Positions 26,545 through 35,751 are shown, numbered from the stretch's first letter. The stretch is 64,000 bases of DNA from Njordibacter sp028825405 (GCF_047730065.1 NZ_CP159829.1:1984001-2048000), one strand, 5' to 3'. Program-made: numbers and translations. The notes: generated by a model not told the origin, from the sequence alone.

Positions 26545-27446
26545 TGCAACGCATAGCACTCTCAAAAGATCTGGAATTAAGTCAAATAATATATGGCATG
26601 TGGCGCTTAGGGGATGATCACGACACCTCGCCTGCCGCCGTACAGGCCAAAATAGAGGCGTGTTTAGAGCAAGGGATAACCTCCCTGGATCAAGCCGACA
26701 TTTATGGCGATTATGGTGCTGAAAGCCTACTTGGAAAATGTTTCTCTGCTGCTCCACACTTAATAGATAAGGTCGAGATAATAACCAAATGCGATATCGT
26801 TGCGCCAGTTGGGCGATACCAAAGTGCGCGCGTGAAACATTATGATACATCAATAGCCCATATCAATTCTTCAGTCGAATGCTCTTTAACACAAATGCAT
26901 ATAGAGCATATTGATTGTTTGTTAATTCATCGCCCTGACCCTTTAATGGATCATGAAGAAACGGGACGAGCACTAGATGCACTGGTGAAATCTGGCAAAG
27001 TGGGATCTGTTGGTGTTTCCAACTTTAAACCCCATGATTGGAGCTTGCTACAATCGGCTATGAATACCCAACTTGTCACAAACCAGATTGAACTTAGCGT
27101 TATGGAAACCAGCCCTTTTACTAATGGGGATATTGCCTTCTTACAAGAACGAAAAATTAAACCTATGGCTTGGTCTCCCCTTGGTGGAGGGTCGCTGTTT
27201 AATTCTAACGACCAAAAAAGTAAGGCTATTTTTAACTGTTTATCTAACATTGCCAATGAACAAAACGCCACTGCAGATGCAGTAGCCATTGCATGGCTAT
27301 TAAAGCATCCATGCAACATTTTACCGGTGATGGGCACCAACAATCTTAGCCGTATTAAATCATTATCCAGCGCGCTAAAAGTGAATCTTGATCGTCAAGC
27401 ATGGTTTGAAATCTATACCGCTGCGCTTGGACACGAAGTGGCATAA
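26544..27446 (+). CDS. Aldo/keto reductase
   Basis: 300 aa from the ATG at 26544, which overlaps the previous stop (TAATG) and has GGAGAAAG upstream. The catalytic tetrad is visible: Asp and Tyr in SLDQADIYGDYG, Lys in EIITKCDI, and His in CLLIHRPDPL. GVSNFKPHDW and the C-terminal cofactor loop MGTNNLSRIKSL fit NADPH binding. It resembles the YdhF branch. By context it may reduce the aldehyde left after C-S cleavage, as SmoB reduces 6-dehydroglucose to glucose in the sulfoquinovose monooxygenase pathway (established there, inferred here). Coupled translation with the monooxygenase supports a joint role. Confidence 0.85.
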   Translation: MQRIALSKDLELSQIIYGMWRLGDDHDTSPAAVQAKIEACLEQGITSLDQADIYGDYGAESLLGKCFSAAPHLIDKVEIITKCDIVAPVGRYQSARVKHYDTSIAHINSSVECSLTQMHIEHIDCLLIHRPDPLMDHEETGRALDALVKSGKVGSVGVSNFKPHDWSLLQSAMNTQLVTNQIELSVMETSPFTNGDIAFLQERKIKPMAWSPLGGGSLFNSNDQKSKAIFNCLSNIANEQNATADAVAIAWLLKHPCNILPVMGTNNLSRIKSLSSALKVNLDRQAWFEIYTAALGHEVA

Positions 27447-27450
27447 TGCG

Positions 27451-28005
27451 ATGAATTCAACTCAACCATCCAACTTAAAACTTGCTCTTATGCCAACAGA
27501 CTTAGATGAATCTCAAGAGACAATGATGGTCCCTAGCCAAGAAAATCATCGTGCATTCAGGAATGCTTTAGGGCAGTTTGGAACAGGCGTCACCGTTATT
27601 ACAGCCCATGACAATTATTCACCTATTGGTATGACAGTCAATTCATTTGCATCGGTTTCATTAGATCCAGCTTTGATTTTATGGTCTATAGCCAACAAGT
27701 CAGAAAGAAGAGAAGCATTCTATAATGCTGGTTTTTTTGCAGTGCATGTATTAGCAGAGGATCAGGCCGATCTCGCACTAAACTTTGCTAAAAACCCAAC
27801 CGCTTTTGAAGACTGCGAATGGCATTTTGGCAAACATCACCTACCCATTTTACCTGAGGCCATAGCAAGGTTTGAATGCAGCATACAAACAACATATGAC
27901 GGGGGTGATCACACCATAATCATTGGTAAAGTAGAGCAGTTCACGCAGAACGAGGGCAAGCCTTTGATGTTTGCTGGAGGCCATTTTGGTAAGTTTTCAC
28001 AATAA
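27451..28005 (+). CDS. Flavin reductase (HpaC/SmoA-like)
   Basis: 184 aa from the ATG at 27451, 4 bp beyond the aldo/keto reductase stop. The longer frame overlaps that gene and is rejected. The flavin reductase-like domain is clear: FRNALGQFGTGVTVITA, then GMTVNSFASVSLDPALILWSI and FAVHVLAEDQADLALNFA, ending with GGDHTIIIGKVEQF and FAGGHFGKFS. Such proteins supply FMNH2 to two-component monooxygenases. Its place directly after the SsuD-like enzyme completes the two-component set. NADH or NADPH preference cannot be read from sequence. Confidence 0.88.
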   Translation: MNSTQPSNLKLALMPTDLDESQETMMVPSQENHRAFRNALGQFGTGVTVITAHDNYSPIGMTVNSFASVSLDPALILWSIANKSERREAFYNAGFFAVHVLAEDQADLALNFAKNPTAFEDCEWHFGKHHLPILPEAIARFECSIQTTYDGGDHTIIIGKVEQFTQNEGKPLMFAGGHFGKFSQ

Positions 28006-28044
28006 CCTCGTTTACAATCAAGTTAACTTCCAGCGCACCACATT

Positions 28045-28650
28045 GTGAAAACGATACGTGTCCTGCTAGAGATGTTTGACGCAATTAATACTCGTGCACT
28101 TTTATTGGGGCGCACGATAGGGCTTGTTGCGCTTGGGTTAATGGTGCTGGTGATTTTGACCCAAATATTTTTCAGGTACGTACTTAACAATGCCCTTCCT
28201 TGGCCAGAGGAGGCCGCAAGGGCTTTGATGATTTGGATGATGGCGATGGTTGCACCTTCTGCGTATCGTTACACAGGCTTTGTTTCCATTGATATGTTGC
28301 ATGAATACATCCCCGCTCGCCTTAAAAATTACTTGATACTGTCGATATTATTACTCTGCACTTTTGTCTCTATCATCATGCTACAGCATGCCTGGACGCA
28401 CTTTTCTTCACCTTTACTATTTGACTCATCTGGTTTAAACAGATTGCTACAAGATACCGGTATAAACCAACTTTTAGGTACACAGATACAATTTAGAACC
28501 GCTTATATTTATTTAGCCATGAGTGTTTTTCTCACCCTTATTTTAATGGTTTCTTTAGAATTAGTTATGCGTCAATTTGCCAGAATTATATGGGGCAATG
28601 AAAGCTTTCCCTCACCCAAACTTCCTAATGTAATGGCGGTAAATTCGTGA
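28045..28650 (+). CDS. dctQ: TRAP transporter small membrane subunit
   Basis: 201 aa from a GTG at 28045; an ATG at 28072 (MFDAINTRALLLG) is an alternative. There are four membrane helices, with the DctQ-type segment FFRYVLNNALPWPEEAARAL followed by WMMAMVAPSAYRY near residues 48-80. The stop overlaps the dctM start by 4 nt (GTGA). TRAP systems import organic anions with a sodium gradient, including some sulfonates such as isethionate and taurine (established). Here it follows the monooxygenase operon with 39 bp spacing. Confidence 0.88.
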   Translation: MKTIRVLLEMFDAINTRALLLGRTIGLVALGLMVLVILTQIFFRYVLNNALPWPEEAARALMIWMMAMVAPSAYRYTGFVSIDMLHEYIPARLKNYLILSILLLCTFVSIIMLQHAWTHFSSPLLFDSSGLNRLLQDTGINQLLGTQIQFRTAYIYLAMSVFLTLILMVSLELVMRQFARIIWGNESFPSPKLPNVMAVNS

Positions 28651-30185
28651 TCTTAGCTTGGTTCTTACCCTTGTTTCTTATATTTTTGATGATTGGAGTT
28701 CCGGTATATTTTGCCATGCTTGCCGCCCCTGGTTTCATGTTATATCTCAACGGGCAAGAGCGAGACATTGCACTGATGTATCGCAATGTTTTTAACGGCA
28801 TCGATAATGGTGTATTACTGGCTATTCCTTTTTTCATGCTCGCTGGGGAGTTAATGAACAAGGCTGGCATAACAGAACGTTTAGTTGCGTTTTCTCAGAC
28901 CATTATTGGCTCCGTAAGAGGCGGCCTAGCACAAGTAAATATTCTATCTTCAATGCTGTTTGCAGGTATGTCAGGCTCAGCAGTGGCTGATACTTCTGCG
29001 TTGGGCTCTATGTTAATTCCAGCGATGGAAAAACAAGGTTACACAAGAAAGTTTGCTGCAGCGATTACGGCTGCATCGTCAGTTATTGGCCCCATAATCC
29101 CCCCTTCAGGCATTATGATCATCTATGCTTATGTGATGGAAGTTTCAGTTGCGGCTTTATTTGCTGGCGGCATTATTCCTGGCATTCTGGTGGGCATGGG
29201 TTTGATGATTATGACAAGGTTGATGGCTAATAAATATGAATTCCCTCCGGCAAAACGTTTTGTCATTGAAGGGGTCAGTATCTCTACGGCTGAAAACCTT
29301 GCCGCCCGTGTGATTGCTCGGTTGATGCTGGCATTCATCTTATATCCATTGGTAGTCAAAGTTGTCAATCTTGACATAGGGAGCTATTCCACAACCCTAT
29401 TACTGCATTTTGCTGGTGCATTAATAGTGACAGAAACTCTATTTCAAATTCAAAGACGCTTAGTCTCGAATGACTTTAGGATCGTGGCAAAACGTGCAGT
29501 ACTGCCTTTATTAACGCCAGTTATTATTTTGGGTGGTATTTTAGGTGGTGTAGCAACCCCGACAGAGGCCTCTGCTCTTGCTGTTGCCTATACAGCATTG
29601 CTTGGTTTAATCATTTTACGCTCCATAAATTTAAAAGATCTTGGTCCCATTTTGGTGAAGTCTGCGATCACCTCATCCGTTGTTTTATTATTGGTAGGCG
29701 CAGCCATGGCATTTAAAACGGTTGTAAGCCTTTCTCATATCGCAGAAGATTTAGCGGTATATATACTGGCTTTAACTAACAATCCCCTTCTGTTACTACT
29801 GTTAATCAATCTTTTATTATTTATAGTGGGTATGTTTTTAGATGCAGGGCCAGCAATTATAATATTAGGGCCAATTTTGGCGCCCATATTTATTGATTTA
29901 GGTATTCATCCTGTTCATTTTGCTATGATCATGTCGGTTAATTTAACCGTTGGATTAGCCACTCCTCCGATGGGCCTAGTCCTGTTTGTAGCTTCATCTG
30001 TTTCAGGCGTGAAAGTAGAAACAATATCAAAGGCAATATTGCCTTTTTTAGCAGTCGAAATTTTTGTTATCTTTCTCATCACCTATTTTCCTATCATTTC
30101 ACTGGGTATTCCCTCGTGGTTAGGGTTTGTTAAAGATGTCGATTTGGTGGGGCCAATAGCTGGCTTCTTCTTACAACCGAATTAA
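28647..30185 (+). CDS. dctM: TRAP transporter large membrane subunit
   Basis: 512 aa from a GTG overlapping the dctQ stop. DctM proteins are usually near 430 aa; this one is longer, with an inserted loop of about 80 residues around positions 200-280. Conserved blocks are seen: GIDNGVLLAIPFFMLAGELM, MSGSAVADTSALGSMLIPAM, ITAASSVIGPIIPPSGIMII, GGVATPTEASALAVAY, and GMFLDAGPAIIILGPIL. It forms the transport channel with dctQ. The extra segment may reflect a subgroup of large DctM proteins and is not a frameshift. Confidence 0.9.
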   Translation: MILAWFLPLFLIFLMIGVPVYFAMLAAPGFMLYLNGQERDIALMYRNVFNGIDNGVLLAIPFFMLAGELMNKAGITERLVAFSQTIIGSVRGGLAQVNILSSMLFAGMSGSAVADTSALGSMLIPAMEKQGYTRKFAAAITAASSVIGPIIPPSGIMIIYAYVMEVSVAALFAGGIIPGILVGMGLMIMTRLMANKYEFPPAKRFVIEGVSISTAENLAARVIARLMLAFILYPLVVKVVNLDIGSYSTTLLLHFAGALIVTETLFQIQRRLVSNDFRIVAKRAVLPLLTPVIILGGILGGVATPTEASALAVAYTALLGLIILRSINLKDLGPILVKSAITSSVVLLLVGAAMAFKTVVSLSHIAEDLAVYILALTNNPLLLLLLINLLLFIVGMFLDAGPAIIILGPILAPIFIDLGIHPVHFAMIMSVNLTVGLATPPMGLVLFVASSVSGVKVETISKAILPFLAVEIFVIFLITYFPIISLGIPSWLGFVKDVDLVGPIAGFFLQPN

Positions 30186-30276
30186 GGAGTTTAAGCATTT
30201 TCCATATACTTCAAGGGTATCTTTTTGTTCTGGTCAGCCATAACAAGCAACCTTTTGAAGGGGAAAAGTTAGAAAC

Positions 30277-30299
30277 TGACGAACGTTAAAAATTCGTCA
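30277..30299 (+). other. Hairpin between dctM and dctP
   Basis: A 7-bp stem TGACGAA/TTCGTCA with a 9-nt loop lies in the 156-bp gap before dctP, followed by a small GGGC/GCCC hairpin. There is no T-run after it, so it may be a stabilising or processing structure that allows higher levels of the binding protein than of the membrane subunits. Confidence 0.35.
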
Positions 30300-30341
30300 A
30301 CAATAAAAAAGGGCATAAGCCCAATTTACTGAGGAGTTCAT

Positions 30342-31409
30342 ATGAATACTTTTATAAAAACTTTGGGAGTGACTGCTTTCACCGTTGGTTTAATGGCAGG
30401 AAGCACAGTCACTGCGTATGCTGCAGACTATACAATACGAGCAACTGCCAACTCTAACGAAAATGACGAAGATTATGATGGCCTTGTGGTTTTCAAAAAC
30501 TTTGTGGAAGCCGCTTCAAACGGTGAAATTGCTGTTGAATTATTTATTGGCACACAACTATGTTCAAAAGGCGCTGAGTGTCTGCAAGGCGTAGCTGATG
30601 GTTCAATTGATGTTTACATTTCAACATCTGGTGGCGCTGCAGGTGCATTTCCATACGTTCAGGTACTAGATTTACCCTATCTTATGGCAAGTGATCGAGT
30701 TGCGGAAAATGTCTTATCTGGCGATTTTACACGTACTATGCGTGATATGGCCCTTAAAGATTCTGCTGATAAAATTCGTTTGATGACCATTGGCAATACT
30801 GGCGGATGGCGTAACTTTGCAAATACAAAACGCAGAGTTCAAAACCCAAATGATATGGCGGGCCTTAAAATTCGAACCGTGGTTGCCGATCTACCCCAAG
30901 AATTAGTTAAAGCGCTGGGTGCGTCACCTACTCCAATACCTTGGCCTGAGTTGTTTACATCATTCCAAACGGGTGTTGTTGAAGGTTCTAAAAATGGCAT
31001 TACAGACATTATGGGCATGAAATTCCCTGATGCTGGCCTGAAATACGTCACCCTTGATGGTCATGCTTATATGGGCGCGCTTTGGTGGATGAACAACGAA
31101 AAGTTCTTGTCTATGCCTATTGAACTTCGTCAGGTTGTTGTGGATGGTTTTGCCGCTCTTCAACAGGCTACATTTGCTTCACCAAAACGCAAATCTATTA
31201 AAGCTTATGAAGATTTTGTTGCTGGAGGTGGCGATTTGTATGTGCCAACCCCTGCTGAAAAAGCTGCATTTAAAAAAGCGGCTACGCCAGTTTATGAATG
31301 GTTCCAAACCAATGTTAACGGTGGACCAGCAATCTTTAACGCTTTAACAAGCGCGGTCTCTAAAGCAGAAACAGCAATTGCTGCAGGTAATGCAAAAGAC
31401 TTGAATTAA
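30342..31409 (+). CDS. dctP: TRAP transporter substrate-binding protein
   Basis: 355 aa with a signal peptide of about 27 residues (ending TVTAYA, mature ADYTIRATANSNEN). The strong site GAGGAG lies 5 bp before the ATG. The DctP fold is clear from FVEAASNGEIAVELFIGTQL, GVADGSIDVYISTSG, YVQVLDLPYLM, and GLKIRTVVADLPQELVKALG with the Arg that normally binds a carboxylate or similar anion, then WPELFTSFQTGVVEGSKNG. It is the last gene of the operon and is followed by a strong terminator. Substrate class is an organic anion; a sulfonated compound is inferred from the operon. Confidence 0.92.
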   Translation: MNTFIKTLGVTAFTVGLMAGSTVTAYAADYTIRATANSNENDEDYDGLVVFKNFVEAASNGEIAVELFIGTQLCSKGAECLQGVADGSIDVYISTSGGAAGAFPYVQVLDLPYLMASDRVAENVLSGDFTRTMRDMALKDSADKIRLMTIGNTGGWRNFANTKRRVQNPNDMAGLKIRTVVADLPQELVKALGASPTPIPWPELFTSFQTGVVEGSKNGITDIMGMKFPDAGLKYVTLDGHAYMGALWWMNNEKFLSMPIELRQVVVDGFAALQQATFASPKRKSIKAYEDFVAGGGDLYVPTPAEKAAFKKAATPVYEWFQTNVNGGPAIFNALTSAVSKAETAIAAGNAKDLN

Positions 31410-31419
31410 AAACCAAGTC

Positions 31420-31456
31420 AGGGCCGTTCAACATAGCTGAACGGCCCTATTTATTG
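31420..31456 (+). terminator. Terminator of the monooxygenase-TRAP operon
   Basis: A perfect 10-bp stem GGGCCGTTCA/TGAACGGCCC (31421-31447), followed by a T-rich tract, lies just beyond the dctP stop codon. Confidence 0.9.
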
Positions 31457-31481
31457 TATATTGACACTCCCCATTTTTAGT

Positions 31482-31955
31482 TTATCTAAATGGATAGAGC
31501 CAAACCCTATAATCATCAATTAATATATGAGCTTTTTCAATTTGTGCTGGGGTCATTTTTTTCACAACCTCTTCTTGGCTTATGGCCGCATCTGGATCGC
31601 CACCAATGGCCGAAAGAACATACCACATATAGGCTCTGACAAGATCGGGCTTTTCAACACCCCTGCCTACTTCATAATACCATCCAACACCACTTTGAGC
31701 CCCTGGATGCCCTTTCATCGACGAGCGCAAGTACCATTCAAACGCTCTTTGATCATCTTTGGGAACGCCCAACCCCATAGCGTACATGACCCCGATCAAC
31801 TCTTCAGCATCGGCATTACCAGAGCGCGCGGCTGGCAGGAGTTCACTCATGGCCTCTTTAAAGCTTCCCTTTTCCATAAGATCTCGTGCATGTTCAATCT
31901 CTGCAAAACACGATACCGAAAACACCATCAACCCAAGCAACAAAAATTTACGCAC
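31482..31955 (-). CDS. Sel1-like repeat protein, exported
   Basis: 157 aa from a GTG at 31955 (MRKFLLLGLMVFSV start), preceded by AGAGAG. A GTG at 31982 would add nine residues. A signal peptide probably ends at SCFA, with the mature part starting EIEHARDLMEKGSF. Two to three Sel1 repeats follow: AMSELLPAARSGNADAEEL, GLGVPKDDQRAFEWYLRSS, and GRGVEKPDLVRAYMWYVLS. Sel1 proteins act as protein-binding scaffolds. The 5' end overlaps the start region of the di-haem peroxidase on the other strand. Partner unknown. Confidence 0.78.
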   Translation of the reverse strand: MRKFLLLGLMVFSVSCFAEIEHARDLMEKGSFKEAMSELLPAARSGNADAEELIGVMYAMGLGVPKDDQRAFEWYLRSSMKGHPGAQSGVGWYYEVGRGVEKPDLVRAYMWYVLSAIGGDPDAAISQEEVVKKMTPAQIEKAHILIDDYRVWLYPFR

Positions 31956-33275
31956 AAGCTCTCTCTTTTTATAATAGTACACTTAACATTTGGGATTTCT
32001 CAGTCTTATGCTTTAGATTTACCCAAACCCTTATCCCTAAATGATTTCATCACTGTTGATGAAAGGCAAGCCAAACTTGGGCAGTTATTATTTTACGACA
32101 AGATTTTATCAGGTAACCAAAATATATCATGCGGCACATGCCATCATCATGATTTGGGTGGCAGCGATGGCTTATCCTTGGGTATAGGCGAGGGAGGCAA
32201 TGGGATTGGCACCCAAAGAACGCCGGGGATAGGCACTGATAAAATTAAAAAACGCATTCCCAGAAATGCCCAAGCACTTTGGAATCTAGGCGCCAAAGAA
32301 TTTAAATTCCTGTTCCATGATGGGCGACTCTCAAAATCAAATCTTTATGAAAATGGTTATAATTCTCCCGCAGAAGAATGGCTGCCAAAAGGTTTAACAA
32401 ACCTACTTGCAGCCCAAGCTATGTTTCCCGTTACCTCACAATTTGAAATGGCAGGAAACCCAAAAGAAAATCAAATTGCAGGCGCTACCCATGACCGAAT
32501 TGACCACGTGTGGCCAATTATTTCGAAACGCGTGCGCAATATACCTGAATATGGTGAGATGTTTGTAAGCGCGTTTGATCATATTGAAAACACTGCTGAT
32601 GTCACTATGGTTGAAATTGCGGAGGCTTTGTCTGCCTTTATTAACCTTGAATGGCGCAGCTATGATGCGCCATTTGATGAGTTCATCGCTGGCAATAACA
32701 ATGCTTTAACATCGGCACAAAAACGCGGATTAGATCTATTTTATAATAAAGCCGACTGCGCATCCTGTCATGCGGGTCAGTTATTTACCGACCATGCTTT
32801 TCATGCCTTAGCTCTGCCCCCTTTTGGGCCGGGACGCACAAGGCGGTTTGACCCTTCTGCTCGTGATGTTGGCCGCATGGCAGAAACTGACTTATTAGAA
32901 GATGCTTATCGGTTTAGAACCCCGAGCATTAGGAACGTCACTCTTACTGGGCCTTATGGGCATAACGGGGCCTATGACACTCTTGAAAGTATTGTAAGAC
33001 ACCACCTCTCTCCCTTAAAGTCATTGCAACAATGGGAACCTAAGCAGGCTCATTTACCTGATGTACCATGGGTAAGCCAAATAGATTTTCTAGTTCATGA
33101 TGACAAGCGAGAGATGGCACGGATAAAGTCATCTGTTGATATAAAGCCAATGACATTAGCCGATAACGAAATTGACGATTTGCTTGCTTTTTTAACCGCA
33201 CTTGAAGGAAAAAGAGCAGATGAATTACCCTTGGGGCGCCCTTACGAGGTTCCTAGCAAACTGCCTGTTGATTAA
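31890..33275 (+). CDS. Di-haem cytochrome c peroxidase / MauG-family protein
   Basis: About 461 aa if the ATG at 31890 is used. The open frame runs back to 31527, but that part is antisense to the Sel1 gene and is not coding. Two haem c motifs are seen, CGTCHHHD near residue 81 and CASCHAG near 290, with the peroxidase-family block TPSIRNVTLTGPYGHNGAYD later. The segment HKLSLFIIVHLTFGISQSYA looks like a signal-peptide core, with LDLPKPLSLND as the mature start; no ATG, GTG or TTG lies closer to it in frame. So the start remains uncertain and may be ATG 31890 with a long basic n-region. It would act in the periplasm on H2O2 or an organic electron donor. Confidence 0.82.
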   Translation: MFNLCKTRYRKHHQPKQQKFTHKLSLFIIVHLTFGISQSYALDLPKPLSLNDFITVDERQAKLGQLLFYDKILSGNQNISCGTCHHHDLGGSDGLSLGIGEGGNGIGTQRTPGIGTDKIKKRIPRNAQALWNLGAKEFKFLFHDGRLSKSNLYENGYNSPAEEWLPKGLTNLLAAQAMFPVTSQFEMAGNPKENQIAGATHDRIDHVWPIISKRVRNIPEYGEMFVSAFDHIENTADVTMVEIAEALSAFINLEWRSYDAPFDEFIAGNNNALTSAQKRGLDLFYNKADCASCHAGQLFTDHAFHALALPPFGPGRTRRFDPSARDVGRMAETDLLEDAYRFRTPSIRNVTLTGPYGHNGAYDTLESIVRHHLSPLKSLQQWEPKQAHLPDVPWVSQIDFLVHDDKREMARIKSSVDIKPMTLADNEIDDLLAFLTALEGKRADELPLGRPYEVPSKLPVD

Positions 33276-33362
33276 ATTGGCTGGCCGTTTTTCTTCAATA
33301 ACCCGTTTAATCCATCCAGCCTGCCCGTTTAAAGGCAAGGGCAAGATGGAGTCAAAGGTCGT

Positions 33363-35048
33363 CTAAGCGACGTTTATGACACTTTCTATCTGATGACGAC
33401 TAAAGGCTGTCAGCATCGCCTGTAAGGTTGCCGCAGTCGTGTCTTCTGCTTGTGCTACAGCATGGCATACAACGCCGTTAACATGCATCTCAATACACGC
33501 AAGGGCCTGTGCATCTGTGCCCTTAGTCATGGCGTGTTGATCAAATTGGGTGACTTCAATGGGGCAACTGTATTGCCTGCTAAGTACGTCACTCAAGGCT
33601 TCTAAAGCGCCTGCTCCAGACCCTTCAAGTGCCCCCTGATGGAGATTAAAGCAACCCTCAATAATAATACTATCTTCGCTGGTGACTGCATTTAACCGGT
33701 AGTCTCGCAACTGCCATGCGGGGTCCACAGCCACAAAATATGTATCATAAAGTTGCTTAATTTGTTTCGGTGAAACCTCTACACCGGAGGTTTCTGTGGC
33801 TTGTTGCACAATCTTACTTAACACAGGGTGCATCCACTTAGGTAATTCAATGCCATAATCTCGCTCTAACACCAACGCCACACCACCCTTGCCACTTTGG
33901 CTATTGATGCGCACTACGGCCTCGTACTCGCGGCCAATATCCCGCGGGTCTATGGGCAAGTAGGCAACGTCCCAGTGAGATTTATCATGCTGCTTATGAA
34001 ACGCCACCGACTTGCGAATAGCGTCTTGATGGCTGCCAGAAAATGCCGTATACACTAATTCTCCAGCCCATGGGTGGCGCGGTGACACAGCAATTTCAGT
34101 ACAGCTTTCAACCACTTCAATAATTTCCAATACATTGCTTATGTCTAAGGTGGGATCAATGCCCTGGGAGTACAAGTTCATGGCCATGGTGATGACATCC
34201 ATATTGCCAGTGCGCTCTCCATTACCCATCAGAGTGCCTTCTACCCGATCGGCTCCTGCCAAAATGCCTAATTCGGCTGCAGCCACTGCACATCCGCGAT
34301 CATTGTGGGTATGCAGACTAATAGTCACCTGTGAGCGATGCTTTAAATGGCGGCAAAAGTATTCCACCTGATCAGCAAATAAATTGGGTGTTGAAAGTTC
34401 GACAGTAGACGGCAAATTAATAATGAGTTCACGATCAATGCTTGGCAACCATTGCTCAATCACTGCGTCACACACTTCTACCGCATAATCCATTTCCGTG
34501 CCCGTAAAACTTTCGGGTGAGTACTCAAAGCTCCAATGTGTTTGGGGGTATTTATTGGCATACTTAAGCACCCATTGAGCGCCCTGCACCGCGATGGCCT
34601 TAATGCCCTCTTCTGGTAAGCCAAATACTTGTTCACGTTGCACTGTAGAAGTTGAGTTATACACATGCACTATAGCCCGCTTCACCCCATCCAAGGCCTC
34701 ATAGGTCTTTTTAATTAATTCTTCTCGGGCAGGGGTAAGCACTTGCAAGGTCACATCATCAGGCACCTTATTCTGTTCAATCAACATGCGCACAAAATCA
34801 AAGTCTGTGGTGGATGCTGATGGAAAGCCGACCTCTATTTGTTTAAAACCCAACTTAACCAAGAGTTCAAACATGCGCAGTTTTTGTTCACTGTTCATGG
34901 GGTTTACCAAGGCCTGATTACCATCACGCAAATCCACACTGCACCACATAGGCGCTTGGGTGATGGATTTGCTGGGCCAAGTGCGATCCGCTAAAGGTGT
35001 GGCTCTAAAAGGCTGGTACTTGCGGTGGTTAAACGTATGGTCAAGCAT
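33363..35048 (-). CDS. leuA: 2-isopropylmalate synthase (long form)
   Basis: 561 aa, typical of the long LeuA group. The catalytic block is WCSVDLRDGNQALVNPM near residue 35, with the metal-binding LHTHNDRGCA near 250. GERTGNMDVITMAMNLYS follows. The C-terminal leucine-binding regulatory domain (about 430-561) is present, so feedback inhibition is expected. It condenses acetyl-CoA with 2-oxoisovalerate, the first step of leucine synthesis (established). It stands alone and is divergent from an Lrp-type regulator, which may control it in response to amino acids (inferred). Confidence 0.95.
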   Translation of the reverse strand: MLDHTFNHRKYQPFRATPLADRTWPSKSITQAPMWCSVDLRDGNQALVNPMNSEQKLRMFELLVKLGFKQIEVGFPSASTTDFDFVRMLIEQNKVPDDVTLQVLTPAREELIKKTYEALDGVKRAIVHVYNSTSTVQREQVFGLPEEGIKAIAVQGAQWVLKYANKYPQTHWSFEYSPESFTGTEMDYAVEVCDAVIEQWLPSIDRELIINLPSTVELSTPNLFADQVEYFCRHLKHRSQVTISLHTHNDRGCAVAAAELGILAGADRVEGTLMGNGERTGNMDVITMAMNLYSQGIDPTLDISNVLEIIEVVESCTEIAVSPRHPWAGELVYTAFSGSHQDAIRKSVAFHKQHDKSHWDVAYLPIDPRDIGREYEAVVRINSQSGKGGVALVLERDYGIELPKWMHPVLSKIVQQATETSGVEVSPKQIKQLYDTYFVAVDPAWQLRDYRLNAVTSEDSIIIEGCFNLHQGALEGSGAGALEALSDVLSRQYSCPIEVTQFDQHAMTKGTDAQALACIEMHVNGVVCHAVAQAEDTTAATLQAMLTAFSRHQIESVINVA

Positions 35049-35218
35049 GAGAACTCTCTGGTTAAATCATTTTAACTTGCATTTAAACTAGTGTATCGGC
35101 AAATAAGCGCAATATCACATCTAATTTAGCTAAAACTTGACGATACAAGCAATAATTTATACTATTAAATCGTTAATTCGCAATATATTTGCGTTAAAGC
35201 TTATTTTTGAGGAATACT

Positions 35219-35698
35219 ATGACGACCTTAGACCGCTACGATCTTAATATCTTGCGTCACCTGCAAGATAATGGCAGTTTATCCAACCAAGAGTTGGCTG
35301 AACGTGTAGGCCTTACGGCTGCACCTTGCTCTAGGCGTGTCAAACAATTGGAAGAAGAGGGTGTTATTCGTGATCGCGTGGTGCGGATTAATGACCGAGC
35401 TGTAAACCTCAATCTCACCGCCCTTCTACATATCAGTATGGACAAACACATCCCTGAGCGCTTTGCAGAATTTGAGCAAGCCGTGGCCCAACTGCCTGAA
35501 GTTATGGAGTGTTATTTGATTACCGGCCACGAAGCCGATTATCAACTTAAAGTCGTGGTTCCCGATATGGATCGCTACCACGATATTTTACTAGGCAAAA
35601 TCACCAAGATAAAAGGTGTCAGTGGTGTCAAATCAGCGTTTGTGATGCGCAAAGTACTTGATAGCACTGCACTGCCTTTAGGCTATGTGAAGCATTAA
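35219..35698 (+). CDS. Lrp/AsnC-family transcriptional regulator
   Basis: 159 aa from the ATG at 35219 with GAGGAA upstream; a TTG at 35207 is not needed. The N-terminal helix-turn-helix is LDRYDLNILRHLQDNG through LAERVGLTAAPCSRRVKQLE. The RAM ligand domain follows (VMECYLITGHEADYQLKVVV). Lrp proteins respond to amino acids and often regulate a divergent gene. Here that gene is leuA, 170 bp away, so control of leucine synthesis is likely but not shown. Confidence 0.9.
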   Translation: MTTLDRYDLNILRHLQDNGSLSNQELAERVGLTAAPCSRRVKQLEEEGVIRDRVVRINDRAVNLNLTALLHISMDKHIPERFAEFEQAVAQLPEVMECYLITGHEADYQLKVVVPDMDRYHDILLGKITKIKGVSGVKSAFVMRKVLDSTALPLGYVKH

Positions 35699-35751
35699 TC
35701 TTGTATTAGGGGGAATCAACTAGGGTGTCTATAAAAAATTTGTGCCACACC

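Noticed and set aside
31527..31889. N-terminal extension of the di-haem peroxidase frame
   Set aside because: It is the antisense of the Sel1 gene and contains no export signal or family sequence.
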